From NCBI GenBank assembly GCA_023213315.1, contig JAKCPI010002620.1, forward strand, positions 62,001 through 126,000: DNA of 64,000 nt, written 5' to 3'. The notes under the pieces are model-generated. The model had not been told where the DNA came from. It saw only the letters and a list, made by a program, of their open reading frames with translations, and ran no database searches. This DNA comes from Euborellia annulipes. Its lineage: Eukaryota; Arthropoda; Insecta; Dermaptera; Anisolabididae. Below are positions 22,250 to 32,719 of this stretch, in pieces (the stretch's first letter is position 1; each line of letters opens with the position of its first letter). Position numbers and translations under genes: made by a program.

Positions 22250-23157
22250 TTTTTTGAAATTTAAATAATTTAATATGTTCAAATAGTATAAAACGAATCT
22301 ACTATAAAGCTTTAAAAATTTTAAATAAAATCACAATTTTAATAAAATTAAAATTTTAATTCATTACATTCATAAGGGATTATTGACACAGAAAGTTACA
22401 AGTTATAATTTAATGACTTATTAAAAAATAATTATTTTTGTGGAATTTTGTTCTCCCCTTATCTTGGAAAGGACAAAATTTTCTTATTAGAACGACTTTT
22501 CGCTGGACAGGTCTGCTTAAATAGACACTCGTGTCAATTTTGTCAAATTTCGATAAGCTCCCTTGTGTTTATTAAGAAATTCATGCCCGAGTCCCGATAA
22601 AGCCCTTTCTCACAATTCTTCTCTCCATTAAATTAATTAATATTTTTTTTTCTCCTTTTCTCGTTTGCTTACTTTGTTTTTTGTTCACCAAACAAAATTT
22701 GATTAAACCATTTTATAGTCATTAAACAAAAAATTTTAAATTTATTACCTCTCTTTATTTATTTTAACCATTAAGAAAGAAGAAAAGATTTTTTTTATGT
22801 TCGCGGGTTCTTCAAAAAAGAAAAAAAATCCCATCCTGTCGTTAAAAATGAAACAAACAAGAAGAGAGAGAGAGGGATTGTTTGATAAACGACAAAGAGC
22901 AGGAGTGGGGGAATATTCGGTATTTAAACTGCCGTTTTGGAAAGACAAAAAAGATCAAAAGTTTTCTCTCCATAGCGAAATTCAAACTAGGCCAGCAGCT
23001 AGGAATCTTTTTTGGCAGCTGTGGGTTCGATTTCTTCCAAGTTTTCATCCTGCGATTTCCCTTGCGCGTCCGTTCAAAGATTTTCTTTTTAATCCAGGCT
23101 ACAAACACTGGGGGGGGGGGGGGTCAAATCCCCGAAGCCCTTTTCCTTACCTCTTTT
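22250..23157. other. AT-rich non-coding sequence
   Basis: No gene or clear repeat. A 14-base G run lies at about 23110-23123. Overlapping ORFs at 22797-23189 are low-complexity and unsupported. Confidence 0.45.
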
Positions 23158-23425
23158 CTTTTACTTTCTCTTGCCTCTATATAGGTTAAAATGTAGAAAG
23201 TATTGCGATCATGTCGAAAATTGGTTGGCGAGATTTTGATAGAAATACACGTTTTGAGGTCCCCTGAAAAAGTTTTTTTCGCGACATGGCCTGTCTGTCT
23301 GTCTGTGTTTGATTTAAAGCATGAAGGAGTTGAGCTATGATGTTGAAATTTTATATTTAAGTTTGGCATCCCTACGGGACTTAAAACGAAGCATTTGAAC
23401 AATATCGACCAAAAAGTACTAGTAC
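23158..23425 (+). mobile_element. Repeat A copy A10, 3'-truncated
   Basis: From TTTTACTTTCTCTTGCC through GTTTTGAGGTCCCCTGA and CGCGACATGGCCTGTC to AAAAAGTACTAGTACT, then replaced by a hAT-like end. Confidence 0.75.
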
Positions 23426-23431
23426 TATGAC

Positions 23432-23511
23432 TAACATGTTCGCTCACATGGACTCCTTGTATTCGCCGTCGACCTCCAGGGGCCGATATAGACCACTTTG
23501 GGGATCACTGG
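23432..23511 (-). mobile_element. hAT-type terminal fragment
   Basis: Read on the minus strand it begins CAGTGATCCCCAAAGTGG, the usual shape of hAT termini, followed by GGCCCCTGGAGGTCGACGGC. No partner end was found nearby. Confidence 0.4.
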
Positions 23512-23916
23512 TCTAAAGCGTCATTTAAAAAAAGGCTCCTCTCTTTAATCTAAATTTATTTTGGAGTCGGAAGCTCTCAGAGGACACGTCCCCCCCCCCT
23601 TTTTTCCCTCGATTGGAACAGATAAATATTAAAAAAAAAAAGAAGGGGAATTTCCTACCAATTTACTTCTTATCTTTCATTTCCTTTTTCAAGGGAGAAT
23701 TCTGCTTCTTTCTCTTAATCTTATAATCTTTTTATAATTCGTATTAAAGACATTAAATTTCTAATCCTATTTATTCTTCAAAGTTAATTTCATCATCGAT
23801 GGAAACATCATAAAGAATTAATCAGGAGGGAGAGAGATCCGAAAAAAATTGCAGAAATAAGAAAAAAAATCTTTGAGTGATCATAATTTAGGATATATTA
23901 CGTTATTAATTCTTTT

Positions 23917-24592
23917 TTACTTTCTCTTACCTATGTATATATGTAATATATATATAGAGAGAGAAAGTATTGGATTCATGTCAAAAATTCGATGTCGAGA
24001 TTTTGATGGATCTTCACGTTTTGAGGTCCCCTGAATCCAAAAAAGTGGTTTTCGCGACATGGTCTTGTGTCTGTCTTGTGTGTGTGTGTGTCTGTGAACA
24101 AAATATCTCAAGAACGAAAAGAGCTACGAAGTTGAAATTTTATATTTAAGTTAGGCACCCCCTTGGGACGTGACACGAAGCTTTTGAACAAAATCGACCA
24201 AAAAGTACTAGCACTTTACTGATTCACTTTTTCAGTTTTTTTCGATTTTCTCAAAATTTGCTCCAACGATTTTTTTTTAAATTCAAAAATCAATTATTTT
24301 TTAGATTCTCTTTAAAATGTATATTCTCATTTTGTGATTGAAATCTTCTGAAGACCACTTTACTCTTGTACTCCATAGAAAAGATAGGAGAAATGGTTGC
24401 CATGGTATCAAAATATAAATATTTTCCCATACTTATAAATTTTACATCTTGAATTCAATTGTACCCTACTGTCGGAAACTAAATACATGTCGACACAAAA
24501 AATCTGGTGTGACAAGCACAGTACACAACTTTCGATTACCGAAGGTAAGAGAAAGTTGTGTGCTGTGCGCCAGTCACACCAGATTTTTTTTT
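23917..24592 (+). mobile_element. Repeat A copy A11, full-length
   Basis: Complete family order from TTTTTACTTTCTCTTACC to a well-formed palindrome (about 24500-24590). Has a (GT)n tract at about 24077-24092 and a one-base-changed X-box (24396-24409, GTTGCCATGGTATC). Confidence 0.8.
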
Positions 24593-24834
24593 TAAAGAGA
24601 GAGATCTTTTCTCTTTTCTCTTCTCTTCTACGAGAGAGGAGAGAAGTAATTTGTATTTATTTATTATTGTAGATTAGATAAATAGGATTTGGATGAAATC
24701 CCTAGACAAAGGAATGACTTCTCTCTTCGCTTATCGTTATTTATAATGTGTCAACTTTATTAGCATCAAAGAAAACGTTTCTACCATTCATACTGACTGA
24801 GCAAGAAGCCAACTCAAGTCTTGTTCATACGAAT

Positions 24835-25425
24835 GTGTTTCTTTTACCTGATATAGAAAGTATTGGATTCGTGTCAAAAATTCCATGTCCAGATTTTGAT
24901 GGATATACCACGTTTTGAGGTCCCCTGAGTCATTTTTGCAGCATGGTCTGTCTGTCTGTCTGTCTGCGAACAAAATATCTCCGGAACGAAAAGATTTAGC
25001 AAGTTGACATTTTCTATCAAAGTTAGGCACCCCTCCCCTCCCCTGGGACGTGGCACGAAGCTTTTGAACAAAATCGGCCAAAGAGTACTAGCACTTTGCT
25101 GATGTTCTTTTCTCAGTTTTTTTCTCTGATTTTCTCAAAATTCGCTCCAACGATTTTGTATAAAATTCATAAATCAATTATTTTTTAGATGCTCTTTAAG
25201 ATGTATATTCTCATTTTGCCTTTGAAATTGTTTGAAGTCGACTCTTCTCTTGTACTTCATAGGAAAGATAAGAGAAATGGTAACAGAAGTAAATATTTTC
25301 CCATGCTAATCAATTTTACATCTTGAATTCAAATGTCGGAAATTAAATACTGTAGTTCTACGTCGACACACAAAATCTGGTGTGATAACTTTCAATTTCG
25401 ACCAGTCACACCAGCTTTTTTTGCC
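24835..25425 (+). mobile_element. Repeat A copy A12
   Basis: Family blocks from AGAAAGTATTGGATTCG to a shortened terminal palindrome (CTGGTGTGATAACTTTC...CCAGTCACACCAGC, about 25376-25412). The X-box has been lost by a small deletion (AATGGTAACAG at about 25276). Contains a CTGT/TCTG tract at about 24946-24966. Confidence 0.75.
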
Positions 25426-25429
25426 CATT

Positions 25430-26370
25430 TGCCGATTAGCGTTAAAAGCAAAGAATATTTATCTGATCCCCTCCCCTCCCCTTCTCCTTTAAGGATCTTC
25501 TCTCTCATTTTAATTTCTTTTGTTGTATTATTAATGGGCGAGCTCCCCCCCCTCCCCCTGGGGATCTCTCTCTCCCTTTTGTTTATTTATCCTCACTCTT
25601 AAGCCCTTAACGTGAACGCGAATGCCTCAATCACAGGAAATAAATGCACACCACCGCATTTAATTAGCTGTTTATGGAGGGAGAGAGAACACGCCGGATT
25701 AAATTACGTTAATCAATCACTATATGGCCTATAGACTAATTCCAAATTGCAAACGGATAAAACACGTTAGAGGGGGAGGAAATGCTCATGGATCTGTTTA
25801 AATGGGCGGATAACAAAAAATAAAATAAATAACAAACGATCTGTCAAAACACAGAGAGAGAATCTCGAGGGGATTTTAATTCTATTTTCCATTAATTTGC
25901 GTCTACGTCCGCGGGGGGGGGGGGGGGGTGCGCCTTCTCTGCTTCTTTTTGCTTTAAAAGCTTAACGATGTTTTGGTCTTCTCTTATTTGACTTGTTTCC
26001 CGGCGATGAGCACAAATTGTCAGAAAATTATTAAATTAGTATTTGTAGATGAATCATTTAATTTCGATCTCGGGGTCGGAGCCAAATTTTATTTTTACGT
26101 CATTTGGATGCCGCCTTGATTTAGTTTAAATTAATATCCTGCTAAGGGCGGATCGAGAATAGAACAGCCACCAAGATCGATCGATACCGTAGCCTAGGGT
26201 GGGTGGCCTTGAGGAACCATCCTGTGGAATGGAATTTTTTTCTTGATCGCTCCTCACTCCAAATTTGTCTTTTTACACGTTTTCAATCAAGAAAATTTCC
26301 TTTCAAATATCGAATCTTTTATAGATTTATTTATTTTTCAATACATTCGCCGGAGTATTTATTTAGTTAA
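25430..26370. other. Non-coding sequence with CCCCTCCCC and poly-G runs
   Basis: A 16-base G run at about 25913-25928 and CT/GA tracts. At 26150-26200 the inverse strand shows GATCTTGGTGGCTGTTCTATTCTC, a partial match to conserved segment R. No gene is seen. Confidence 0.45.
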
Positions 26371-26379
26371 TATTAAAAT

Positions 26380-26768
26380 TAGGAACCGACCGAATATTCG
26401 GTTACGGTTTCGGCCAAAAATCATGGTTTCGGCCGTAGTTTCGGTTTCGGCCAAAAAGTGGCCGAACCTTTCGGCCGGCCGAAACCAGAGTCTGAAAAAA
26501 TGGGATGAGACTCGCATGCAAAAAAAAAAAAAAAAAGGTCAAATGATTTGCACTTGAGGGAGAAAAAAATTTTAGTCTCCCTAAAAAAAGGTAAAATGAT
26601 TTTCACGGGAGGGAAAAAAAATTCAAAAAAAAAAAAAAGATAAAATGAAAAAAAATTTTTATAGGAAATACAAGTTTTGGTTTCGGTTACGGTTTCGGCC
26701 GAAACTAAGGTTGAGGCCGAATATTCGGTTTCGGTTTCGGCTGAAAATCTTGTTTCGGTCGGACCCTA
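26380..26768. mobile_element. hAT MITE with exact 8-bp target duplication
   Basis: Starts TAGGAACCGACCGAA and ends TTCGGTCGGACCCTA (inverse TAGGGTCCGACCGAA), flanked by ATTAAAAT on both sides (26372-26379 and 26769-26776). The interior is built from TTTCGGCC/GGCCGAAA repeats at both ends around an A-rich centre. No transposase. An 8-bp duplication with TAGGG-type ends is diagnostic of hAT. Confidence 0.9.
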
Positions 26769-26779
26769 ATTAAAATATT

Positions 26780-28940
26780 ACAAGAGAGGATCGCAAATAC
26801 AATAAAAAAAAAAATAATTAAATAATGCGAATTAAACTTTTTTTAAATTCTTTTTGATAACGTCTTCCTCGGAGGTTTCTATGCAAAACGACATTTCTTA
26901 GTCTTTTTTTGAAACTCCCAATCAGTGTGCCTGCATAGGGAGAAGCTTTGTACTTCATAATCCAAAAGACAACGTTTCGACTTTGTTTGTTTCTATTGGG
27001 GCATAGATTTAGAGAGAAAATTTAAATATTTAATCGCCTCGTTGGTTAGCGATTTTAATGTTTATCCATTCAAATAAAACAAAAACACAGAGAGAGAGAA
27101 CAAACAAACAAACCAAAACCAACAAATATTATATATCGAGAGGAAGGGGAAATTGAATTAACCCCCCCCCCCTCCTTATTATTATTTATTAATCAGATTA
27201 TACGGGAGAGGGAGAGGGAAAGAGATTTCCCTTCTTTATTAAAACAAAAAAATAATAATAAATAATAATGTCTATTTGTGTGTGTGTTGGGAATTTTAAT
27301 TAATAATCGGCAATTATCTGCTCTCCCTCTCTGTTTGTACTTTGACTGATTAAACAGGTGAAGGGCGCGCAGGGGGATGGGAATCGACCGCCGTTTTGCG
27401 GCTCCACCGATAAATATTTAATGGCAATGAGAGAGAGAGAGAAGTTCCTGAGGGATCATGTATTGATCCTAGCAACACACACACACACACACTCCAATTG
27501 AATCTCCCCCCCTCCCCCCTCCCCCTCCCCTCCTTCTAGCTTTCAAGGGTCGTATGTCCCCCCCTCTCCCTCCCTTCTCTATTGCTTGCTCATTCATTCA
27601 GATAAAATCCACCCCAGGGAGAAAAGGTTTATTATTTTAAGGGCTTTTAACATCTTTAAAGACGCGGGAATGAATGCCATTTATTTTTTGAGATTTTTTT
27701 TTTTAAGAATACACATTTTTATCACCTTAGCTGCCAATAATTCCTTTGGAGAGAAACGATCAAGGTTTTATTAATGATGACATAGGTGTCGAGTGAACTA
27801 GCTGGGAAGCTAGGCCTTGGCGGGCGGCGTCTCGGGATATGATTACAGTAGTGTTGATAGTTGTCCCCATTTTTCTTCTTTCTTCAATCTCTTGCTGACC
27901 ACGTTTGGGTTGACTACTTGTCAAATACTTCTAGTTATATAGCGTCTCCTATTCATGTCTATTTATTCAGAGTCGTCTGGCAGGGAAACCCAGAATTCAT
28001 TTCTCTTTACTAATACGAGGGCTCTTTTGGGAGTGAGCTGACGATAAAAAGCAAAAAAGCAAAAAGCCTTTTGTCAGCTGCCGTATTTAGGCCTATTTGT
28101 TTTTCATCTCGCTTGTTTGCGGTCACCCATCCGACTTGGCCTTTCACATTTCCCCGATTGTCACGTGATTGAAAAAAAGCATTAAATGGATTAAAAGAAA
28201 AGGGAGAAAGGGAGAGAGATAAGAAGTTAATTGATATCTTCATTTAAGAACATCTCTTGCTTTTTCTCTCTTTCTATCTAAAATGAAAAACTGAAAGGGA
28301 ATTTGTTAAAGAAAAAAAAAAAAACTTTCTCTTTTGGTCCAGTGAACTTCAAAAGATTTTTTTTTAATTCTCTTCAACTCATTAACTTTATTTATCTCCC
28401 TCCCTCTTCCCCCTCCATCTTGACATCATTATTCTATTAGATAATTCAATTATTTCTCACCTTTAAAGGAAATCCCTCGTTTTATTACTTTTTTTTCTTG
28501 GCTGCTGGGTTTATTGAAATTTACGAATAGTATCGATGGCATGCGGGGGACGTTCCACATGCTGGTTGCTGCGAGACCACTCGCCGTGCTTGGCTGCAAC
28601 GATCTCGGTGGCTGTGCCAGGCCTGGGAAAATGCTGCTATTGTTTAAATTTCGATTTCCTCTTAGGCTCAAAATTTAATCTTTATTTGATGAGCGGTTCC
28701 AGATCCTTTCCACTTGAAACATTAAGATAGTAAATTTTGTATCCTCCTTTTATAAATAAAGGATAGTAAAAGGAAAGTAAAATTTGTTCTCTTATTAAAA
28801 CTTGATCCATGAGCGTAGCTAGGGAATTTGGCTGGGGGGGGTCCCCCTAGTTACGTCCATGACTTTATCACTATACAAAAATCAATTCTTCCCCTCTCTG
28901 TTTGTTTTTATTTAATAATTAAAATTATTCTCTACTTGCC
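26780..28940. other. Non-coding intron-like sequence
   Basis: Simple-repeat tracts: poly-C at about 27163-27172, (CA)n at about 27474-27492 and CCCCTCCCC runs at 27505-27535. 28804-28850 carries GGGGGGGTCCCCCTAGTTACG, related to the poly-G repeat ends. A minus-strand ORF at 28450-28671 is unsupported. No exon is recognised. Confidence 0.45.
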
Positions 28941-28944
28941 TCCT

Positions 28945-29810
28945 TCCTTTTTACTTCTTCTTACCTACTGAGTGTTGGTATATACTGTAGAGCGAAAGAA
29001 TTGCATGTTGAGATTTTGGCGGAAATACCCCGAGTCCCGCAAAATGCTCTGTCTGTGTGGTCAAATTAAATCAAGAGGTTGAAATTTTATATTTAAGTCA
29101 GGCGACCTACGAAAATAAAATCGGTCAATGAGTCGACCTACTAGCACTTTTTGAGTTTTTTCGACTTTTTCAAAATTTTTGATCATTATTTTTTAGGTGT
29201 TAGTATCTTCTTAGTATCTTGTTCTTCAAGGAAAGTAGAAATGGTTGCCATGGTAACCGAAGTTTAACTCTTTTTCTTTTTATTAGATTAAAAAATCAAT
29301 TATTATTTAAATTCCCATTTATTTTTATTTTATTTGTGTCTTTAATTGTTTCAAAGAAAACATATATCACACATCTCTCTCTCTCACTTGCAAACATTAT
29401 CGTCTCTCTCTACTCTTTTTAAATTCCCTTTCCACCTTATCTTCGCATAGAAATAATGTTAATTTCCTATAGGGATTTGTATGTTAATTTCGATTCAAAA
29501 GGGGGTCCCCTTTAGAACTTTTTAGGCATTTAAAATTTTTTTTCCAATTCTTATGAAATTTTGTATTTATTTACGATTCTATATTGTGTATAAAATGTCC
29601 AAATATGAGATTAAAAATTTTGAAAAATAACCATAGTTTATTTGAAGCAGTCAACATTTAAAATGCAAGTTTGAAACTAAGGTGCTATCGGAAACTAAAT
29701 ATATCTCGACACAAAAAATCTGGTGTGACCAGCACGGTGCACAACTTTCTCTTACCGAAGGGTAAGAGAAAGTTGTGTGCTGTGCGCCAGTCACACCAGA
29801 TTTTTTGACG
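28945..29810 (+). mobile_element. Repeat A copy A13, long form
   Basis: Degenerate at the left (to about 29210), then an exact X-box (29244-29257), then the long-form segment that also occurs inverted in A5 (CCTATAGGGATTTGTATG; GAAGCAGTCAACATTTAAAATG). It ends with a clean terminal palindrome (about 29717-29806). Confidence 0.8.
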
Positions 29811-30018
29811 TCAAGTCAAATGTCATTGCTAATTTGTGCTTTTGGATAGGATTATTTTTCTATGATTCTGAGTCTAGACATATGTTTCTTATAAAAGGCT
29901 TGGCTTGCGAGAGAACAAATGAAGTCTTGACTTGAGTTGCTCATCTAATACTCGAACAGTTCAAGCGAGTGGCTGCTGAAACCGAAACGTTTCACAAATT
30001 GCACTCGGGCCTTTCTAA

Positions 30019-30236
30019 CGGCAGGTTTGCACACACCCTACGATAAATCGATTTATTGTCATATTTCGTTTGTCGACAGCTATCGATTTCAATGCAATCC
30101 GATTGGAATCGTAGCGATTTGCAGAAATTGAAGCCGCCAGGCTTCATTCATCCAATTCCGAACAAATCGCTACAATGTCCTGTTTACACCCCCCTCCCGA
30201 AATCGTTTCGAGTTATCGTAGTGTGTAAACCTGCCT
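30019..30236. mobile_element. TIR MITE, possibly PIF/Harbinger-type
   Basis: Left end CGGCAGGTTTGCACACA, right end TGTGTAAACCTGCCT, followed inward by CTACGATAA/TTATCGTAG. TAA occurs on both sides (30016-30018, 30237-30239), fitting a 3-bp duplication. The centre holds ATCGATTT/AAATCG repeats. Non-coding. Confidence 0.6.
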
Positions 30237-30486
30237 TAATATCTGCCATCTCTCTCTTATCACTTTGTTAAATTCGCAAAGACGATTCTCAAATTCACAT
30301 TTATATAGGACAGAGATGTCCCCTCTAGGGTTTGGAAAAAACGGAAAATTTTGAAAACCGGTTTTTCGGTTTTTCACAAAGCGGAAAACGGTAAACCGGT
30401 TTTAAACCGGTTTTTTCAAATGTAAATCAAGGAAAAAAAAATAAAAAAATACTCAAAGCAAAATTTTATAGAATTATTTTTTAATA

Positions 30487-30552
30487 ACCTCGCCTGCCTG
30501 CCACTCCAAATGGCTTAAATAAAATCATCGGACTGCCTGGGATCCGAACCCA
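30487..30552 (-). mobile_element. SINE-A head/body fragment
   Basis: AAATGGCTTAAATAAAATCATC and GGACTGCCTGGGATCCGAACCC match the SINE-A body and B box in reverse. The rest is missing. Confidence 0.6.
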
Positions 30553-30574
30553 AAAAAAATTATTATTACTACTA

Positions 30575-30857
30575 TTCTGATCCAGTGCCTGCTTGAGGAT
30601 TTGTTTACATTCATAGAATACAAAAAATACATAAATTTTTCTATACATTTCCTATGGGAGAAATCGTAACTTTATGAATTAATAACTCAAAAAATTGTAG
30701 GAATTTCGGGACCCGAGTATTTTTCCTGCACTCTCCATAACTCCCTCTATAAGACTGCAAAATTTCTTTTCAAAATTCCAACGGAAAGTTCAAGTTGGTC
30801 AAACAGAGCGAGACAGACGGACAGATAGACCGACACTCCGCTATTATTATATATAGA
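30575..30857 (-). mobile_element. Helitron-like element, 5' end, truncated
   Basis: On the minus strand it begins with TCTATATATAATAATAGCGG right after an A, then CTCGCTCTGTTTGACCAACTT, and matches 59852-60125 over about 270 bases (TTTTGCAGTCTTATAGAGG; CAAATCCTCAAGCAG). The GC-rich 3' part is absent. Confidence 0.65.
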
Positions 30858-30892
30858 TTATTTAAGTATTAGAAAAAAGGAGAAAAAATATA

Positions 30893-31096
30893 AATAATCT
30901 ATAATTTTTTTTTATTTATCCAAGGTCTTTTTCGGCATCTAAGGCCATTTAAACCCCATCCCTATTTATTTCAAATGATTGATAGCCAATTCAAATGAAA
31001 TAAATTTTTCTCGCTTGGAACGGGAAGCGAACCCGAAACCCCAAGCTACTAGAAGCTATTGTAATATCTTCTCTCTGAGCCATGGATCACGGGCTA
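30893..31096 (-). mobile_element. SINE-B, near-complete copy
   Basis: On the minus strand: A-box-like TGGCTCAGAGAG, B box GGGTTCGCTTCCC, then the body AATAGGGATGGGGTTTAAATGG and GATGCCGAAAAAGACC, and an A-rich tail at about 30900. Tail-half fragments recur at 7755, 33497 and 36795. Confidence 0.65.
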
Positions 31097-31256
31097 ATTT
31101 ATAAATTTGAATACAAGTATTAATGAAGAATAAATTTAAAAAAAAAAACCGAATTCGGTTTTTCGGGAAAAACTCGGTTTCTCGGTTTTTGAAAATTAGC
31201 CAAAAAACCGGTATACCGGTTTCGGTTTCCACCGGTGTCCAAACCCTAGTCCCCTC

Positions 31257-31828
31257 CCTTCCTCTCTATTGATCAAGAACTAGGTGACAGTCTTTTCTTA
31301 AGACCAATCAAATAATTTCAAAAAATAAACTGGAATTTCTTTTAAACTACAGTAGGTGCTGAATAACTGAACAGATTTGTAGACAGAATTTTCGGTGATC
31401 ATCATCGACTAGTGCATTCTCTTCTCTCCCTTCCTCATTAACGATAGCTAAGAAAAAAAAAAGTTAGGCAAGCCCTTTTAGGAAGTAAAAGAGAGTAAGT
31501 TGGCACAATTGGATTAATCAACCTGACGCCTCTCTCTCTCTCTCTTCCTTTTAAAGGATGCTCTTCACTTTGAAACAACAACAACAACAAAGTTTGTAGT
31601 GTTTTTGCACGTTTCTTCTTCTTTATTGCATGGATATATATATATATTTATTTGTTTATTAAAGGAGGAAAAACTCGAAGAGACAAGACTCTGATCATAA
31701 ACGCGCCCTTTGCCCTTTAGTAGTCTTTTTATTTTTGTTGATTGGTAGTGTGTACACGTACGTGTGCGTGTGTGTGTGTGTGTGTGTCATTGTGTGTTGT
31801 TGCATCGCTGGTCGATTCTCTTGTGTAG
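31257..31828. other. Non-coding sequence upstream of exon candidate 2
   Basis: (TC)n at about 31530-31546, CAACAACAA at about 31577-31590 and (GT)n at 31771-31790. No other feature. Confidence 0.5.
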
Positions 31829-32083
31829 GCGCTCAGCAGCTATCACCATCACCACCATCATCGGGGCAGTCATCATCATCAACTGCATGGGCCACCGTCA
31901 GCTGTTTCTGGTGGAGAACTGCATCGCCTCAACGGACGTCATCACGCGACAAGCGCAACAACAACAACAACCACAACATCATCATCCACGACACAACACC
32001 ACCACCACCACCAACAACACCAACTACAGCAGCACCTTTTTGTGCAGCAACAGCAACAACAGCGCGAGGATCGTCTTAGTGAT
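31829..32083 (+). CDS. Candidate internal exon, His/Gln/Thr-rich (85 codons)
   Basis: Flanked by CTCTTGTGTAG and GTAAGC. The phase-0 frame from 31829 is open throughout and reads ALSSYHHHHHHRG at the start, GPPSAVSGGELHRLNG in the middle, then Thr/Ser, His and Gln runs, ending QQREDRLSD at the donor. The other two frames give less plausible Ile/Asn- or Ser/Arg-rich products. Length is exactly 255 bases, so skipping it would keep the frame. Homopolymeric His/Gln/Thr segments are typical of arthropod transcription factors and co-factors, but no domain is visible and I do not recognise the gene. Phase agrees with the other exon candidates, suggesting one transcript. GC content is higher than in the surrounding intron. 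Confidence 0.6.
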
Positions 32084-32480
32084 GTAAGCAAACAACAACA
32101 ACAACAACAAACTCTCTTTTCTTTCTTTCAACCTGCTTGCTGCTTTTTTTTAGTTTTATCTTTAATCAATTAGATGGTCTTTTTATATCTCTATATGTGA
32201 GTGTGTGTGAATAAATCAACTGGTTGACTACCGTGCTGTTATCGGTGCACAGGTTCCCTGACGTAGGTAATGGGCTTACCCCAAGTGGCACCCTCCCTCC
32301 TCTTCAACACTCCCTATTTGTATTTTCGACGTTTACAAATACTTAAAAGACACAAAATTGAAAACCTCATTTTAACAGGAAAAAAGGAGTTGCCGCCATT
32401 GCAAACTAAATTCTGTCCAAGAGCCCTGTCGGCAAAACTAATAACTATTTCAAAAGGATCTAACTGGAGCAACTTTATCG
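32084..32480. other. Intron sequence with an unrecognised short ORF
   Basis: A frame at 32270-32536 reads KKELPPLQTKFCPRALSAKL and runs into a 25-base T run (about 32502-32525). It has no known domain and no splice context I trust; it may be a retroelement relic. Confidence 0.3.
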
Positions 32481-32529
32481 GGGCTTCTCGATCTCATTCT
32501 ATTTTTTTTTTTTTTTTTTTTTTTATTAT

Positions 32530-32715
32530 TACATAGAGAGCAAATTTACAGACAGGCCTACAAAATTACCAAATCAAATATTTACATATTCAGTATAACC
32601 AACATAGTAGAAAAAACATTAAGAACAAAACCAAAACAATAACAGAATAACATTTAATTTTATGTGACAAATGTAAAAAAGGGGTTGGATGGCCTCGGCA
32701 TTAAATAAAAAAACA
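32530..32715 (+). mobile_element. Possible LINE 3' tail
   Basis: AT-rich text ending GGATGGCCTCGGCATTAAATAAAAAAA, resembling the ends of LINE-1 (GGCCTCTGGCTTAAGG...AATAAAAA) and LINE-2. Coding sequence is absent. Confidence 0.35.
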
Positions 32716-32719
32716 AATT

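Larger units (their letters stand above)
30326..31248. mobile_element. hAT element with exact 8-bp target duplication and nested insertions
   Basis: Terminal TAGGGTTTGGA and its inverse TCCAAACCCTA, flanked by GTCCCCTC on both sides (30318-30325 and 31249-31256). Inner ends carry AACCGGTTTT repeats. The interior is other mobile DNA: a SINE-A fragment (30487-30552), a truncated Helitron (about 30575-30857, minus) and SINE-B (30893-31096, minus). No transposase remains. Confidence 0.9.
6176..31828 (+). other. Putative large intron filled with repeats
   Basis: If the exon candidates at 5619-6175 and 31829-32083 belong to one gene, this 25.7-kb span is a phase-0 intron with GTGAGT at its start and TTGTGTAG at its end. 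It holds about ten repeat A copies, LINE-2, SINEs, two hAT elements and several foldbacks, all listed separately. No convincing exon was seen inside. Confidence 0.4.

Noticed and set aside
22797..23189. Overlapping ORFs on both strands as a gene
   Set aside because: Lys/Phe-rich low complexity, a G homopolymer inside and no splice or domain support.
29963..29990. GCTGCTGAAACCGAAACGTTTCAC as another hammerhead-like motif
   Set aside because: GAAACGT is present but no CUGANGA core with a pairing stem II can be placed.
31735..32087. Two ORFs in other frames over the His-rich exon
   Set aside because: They read through the likely intron boundary and give less natural composition than the phase-0 frame starting at 31829.
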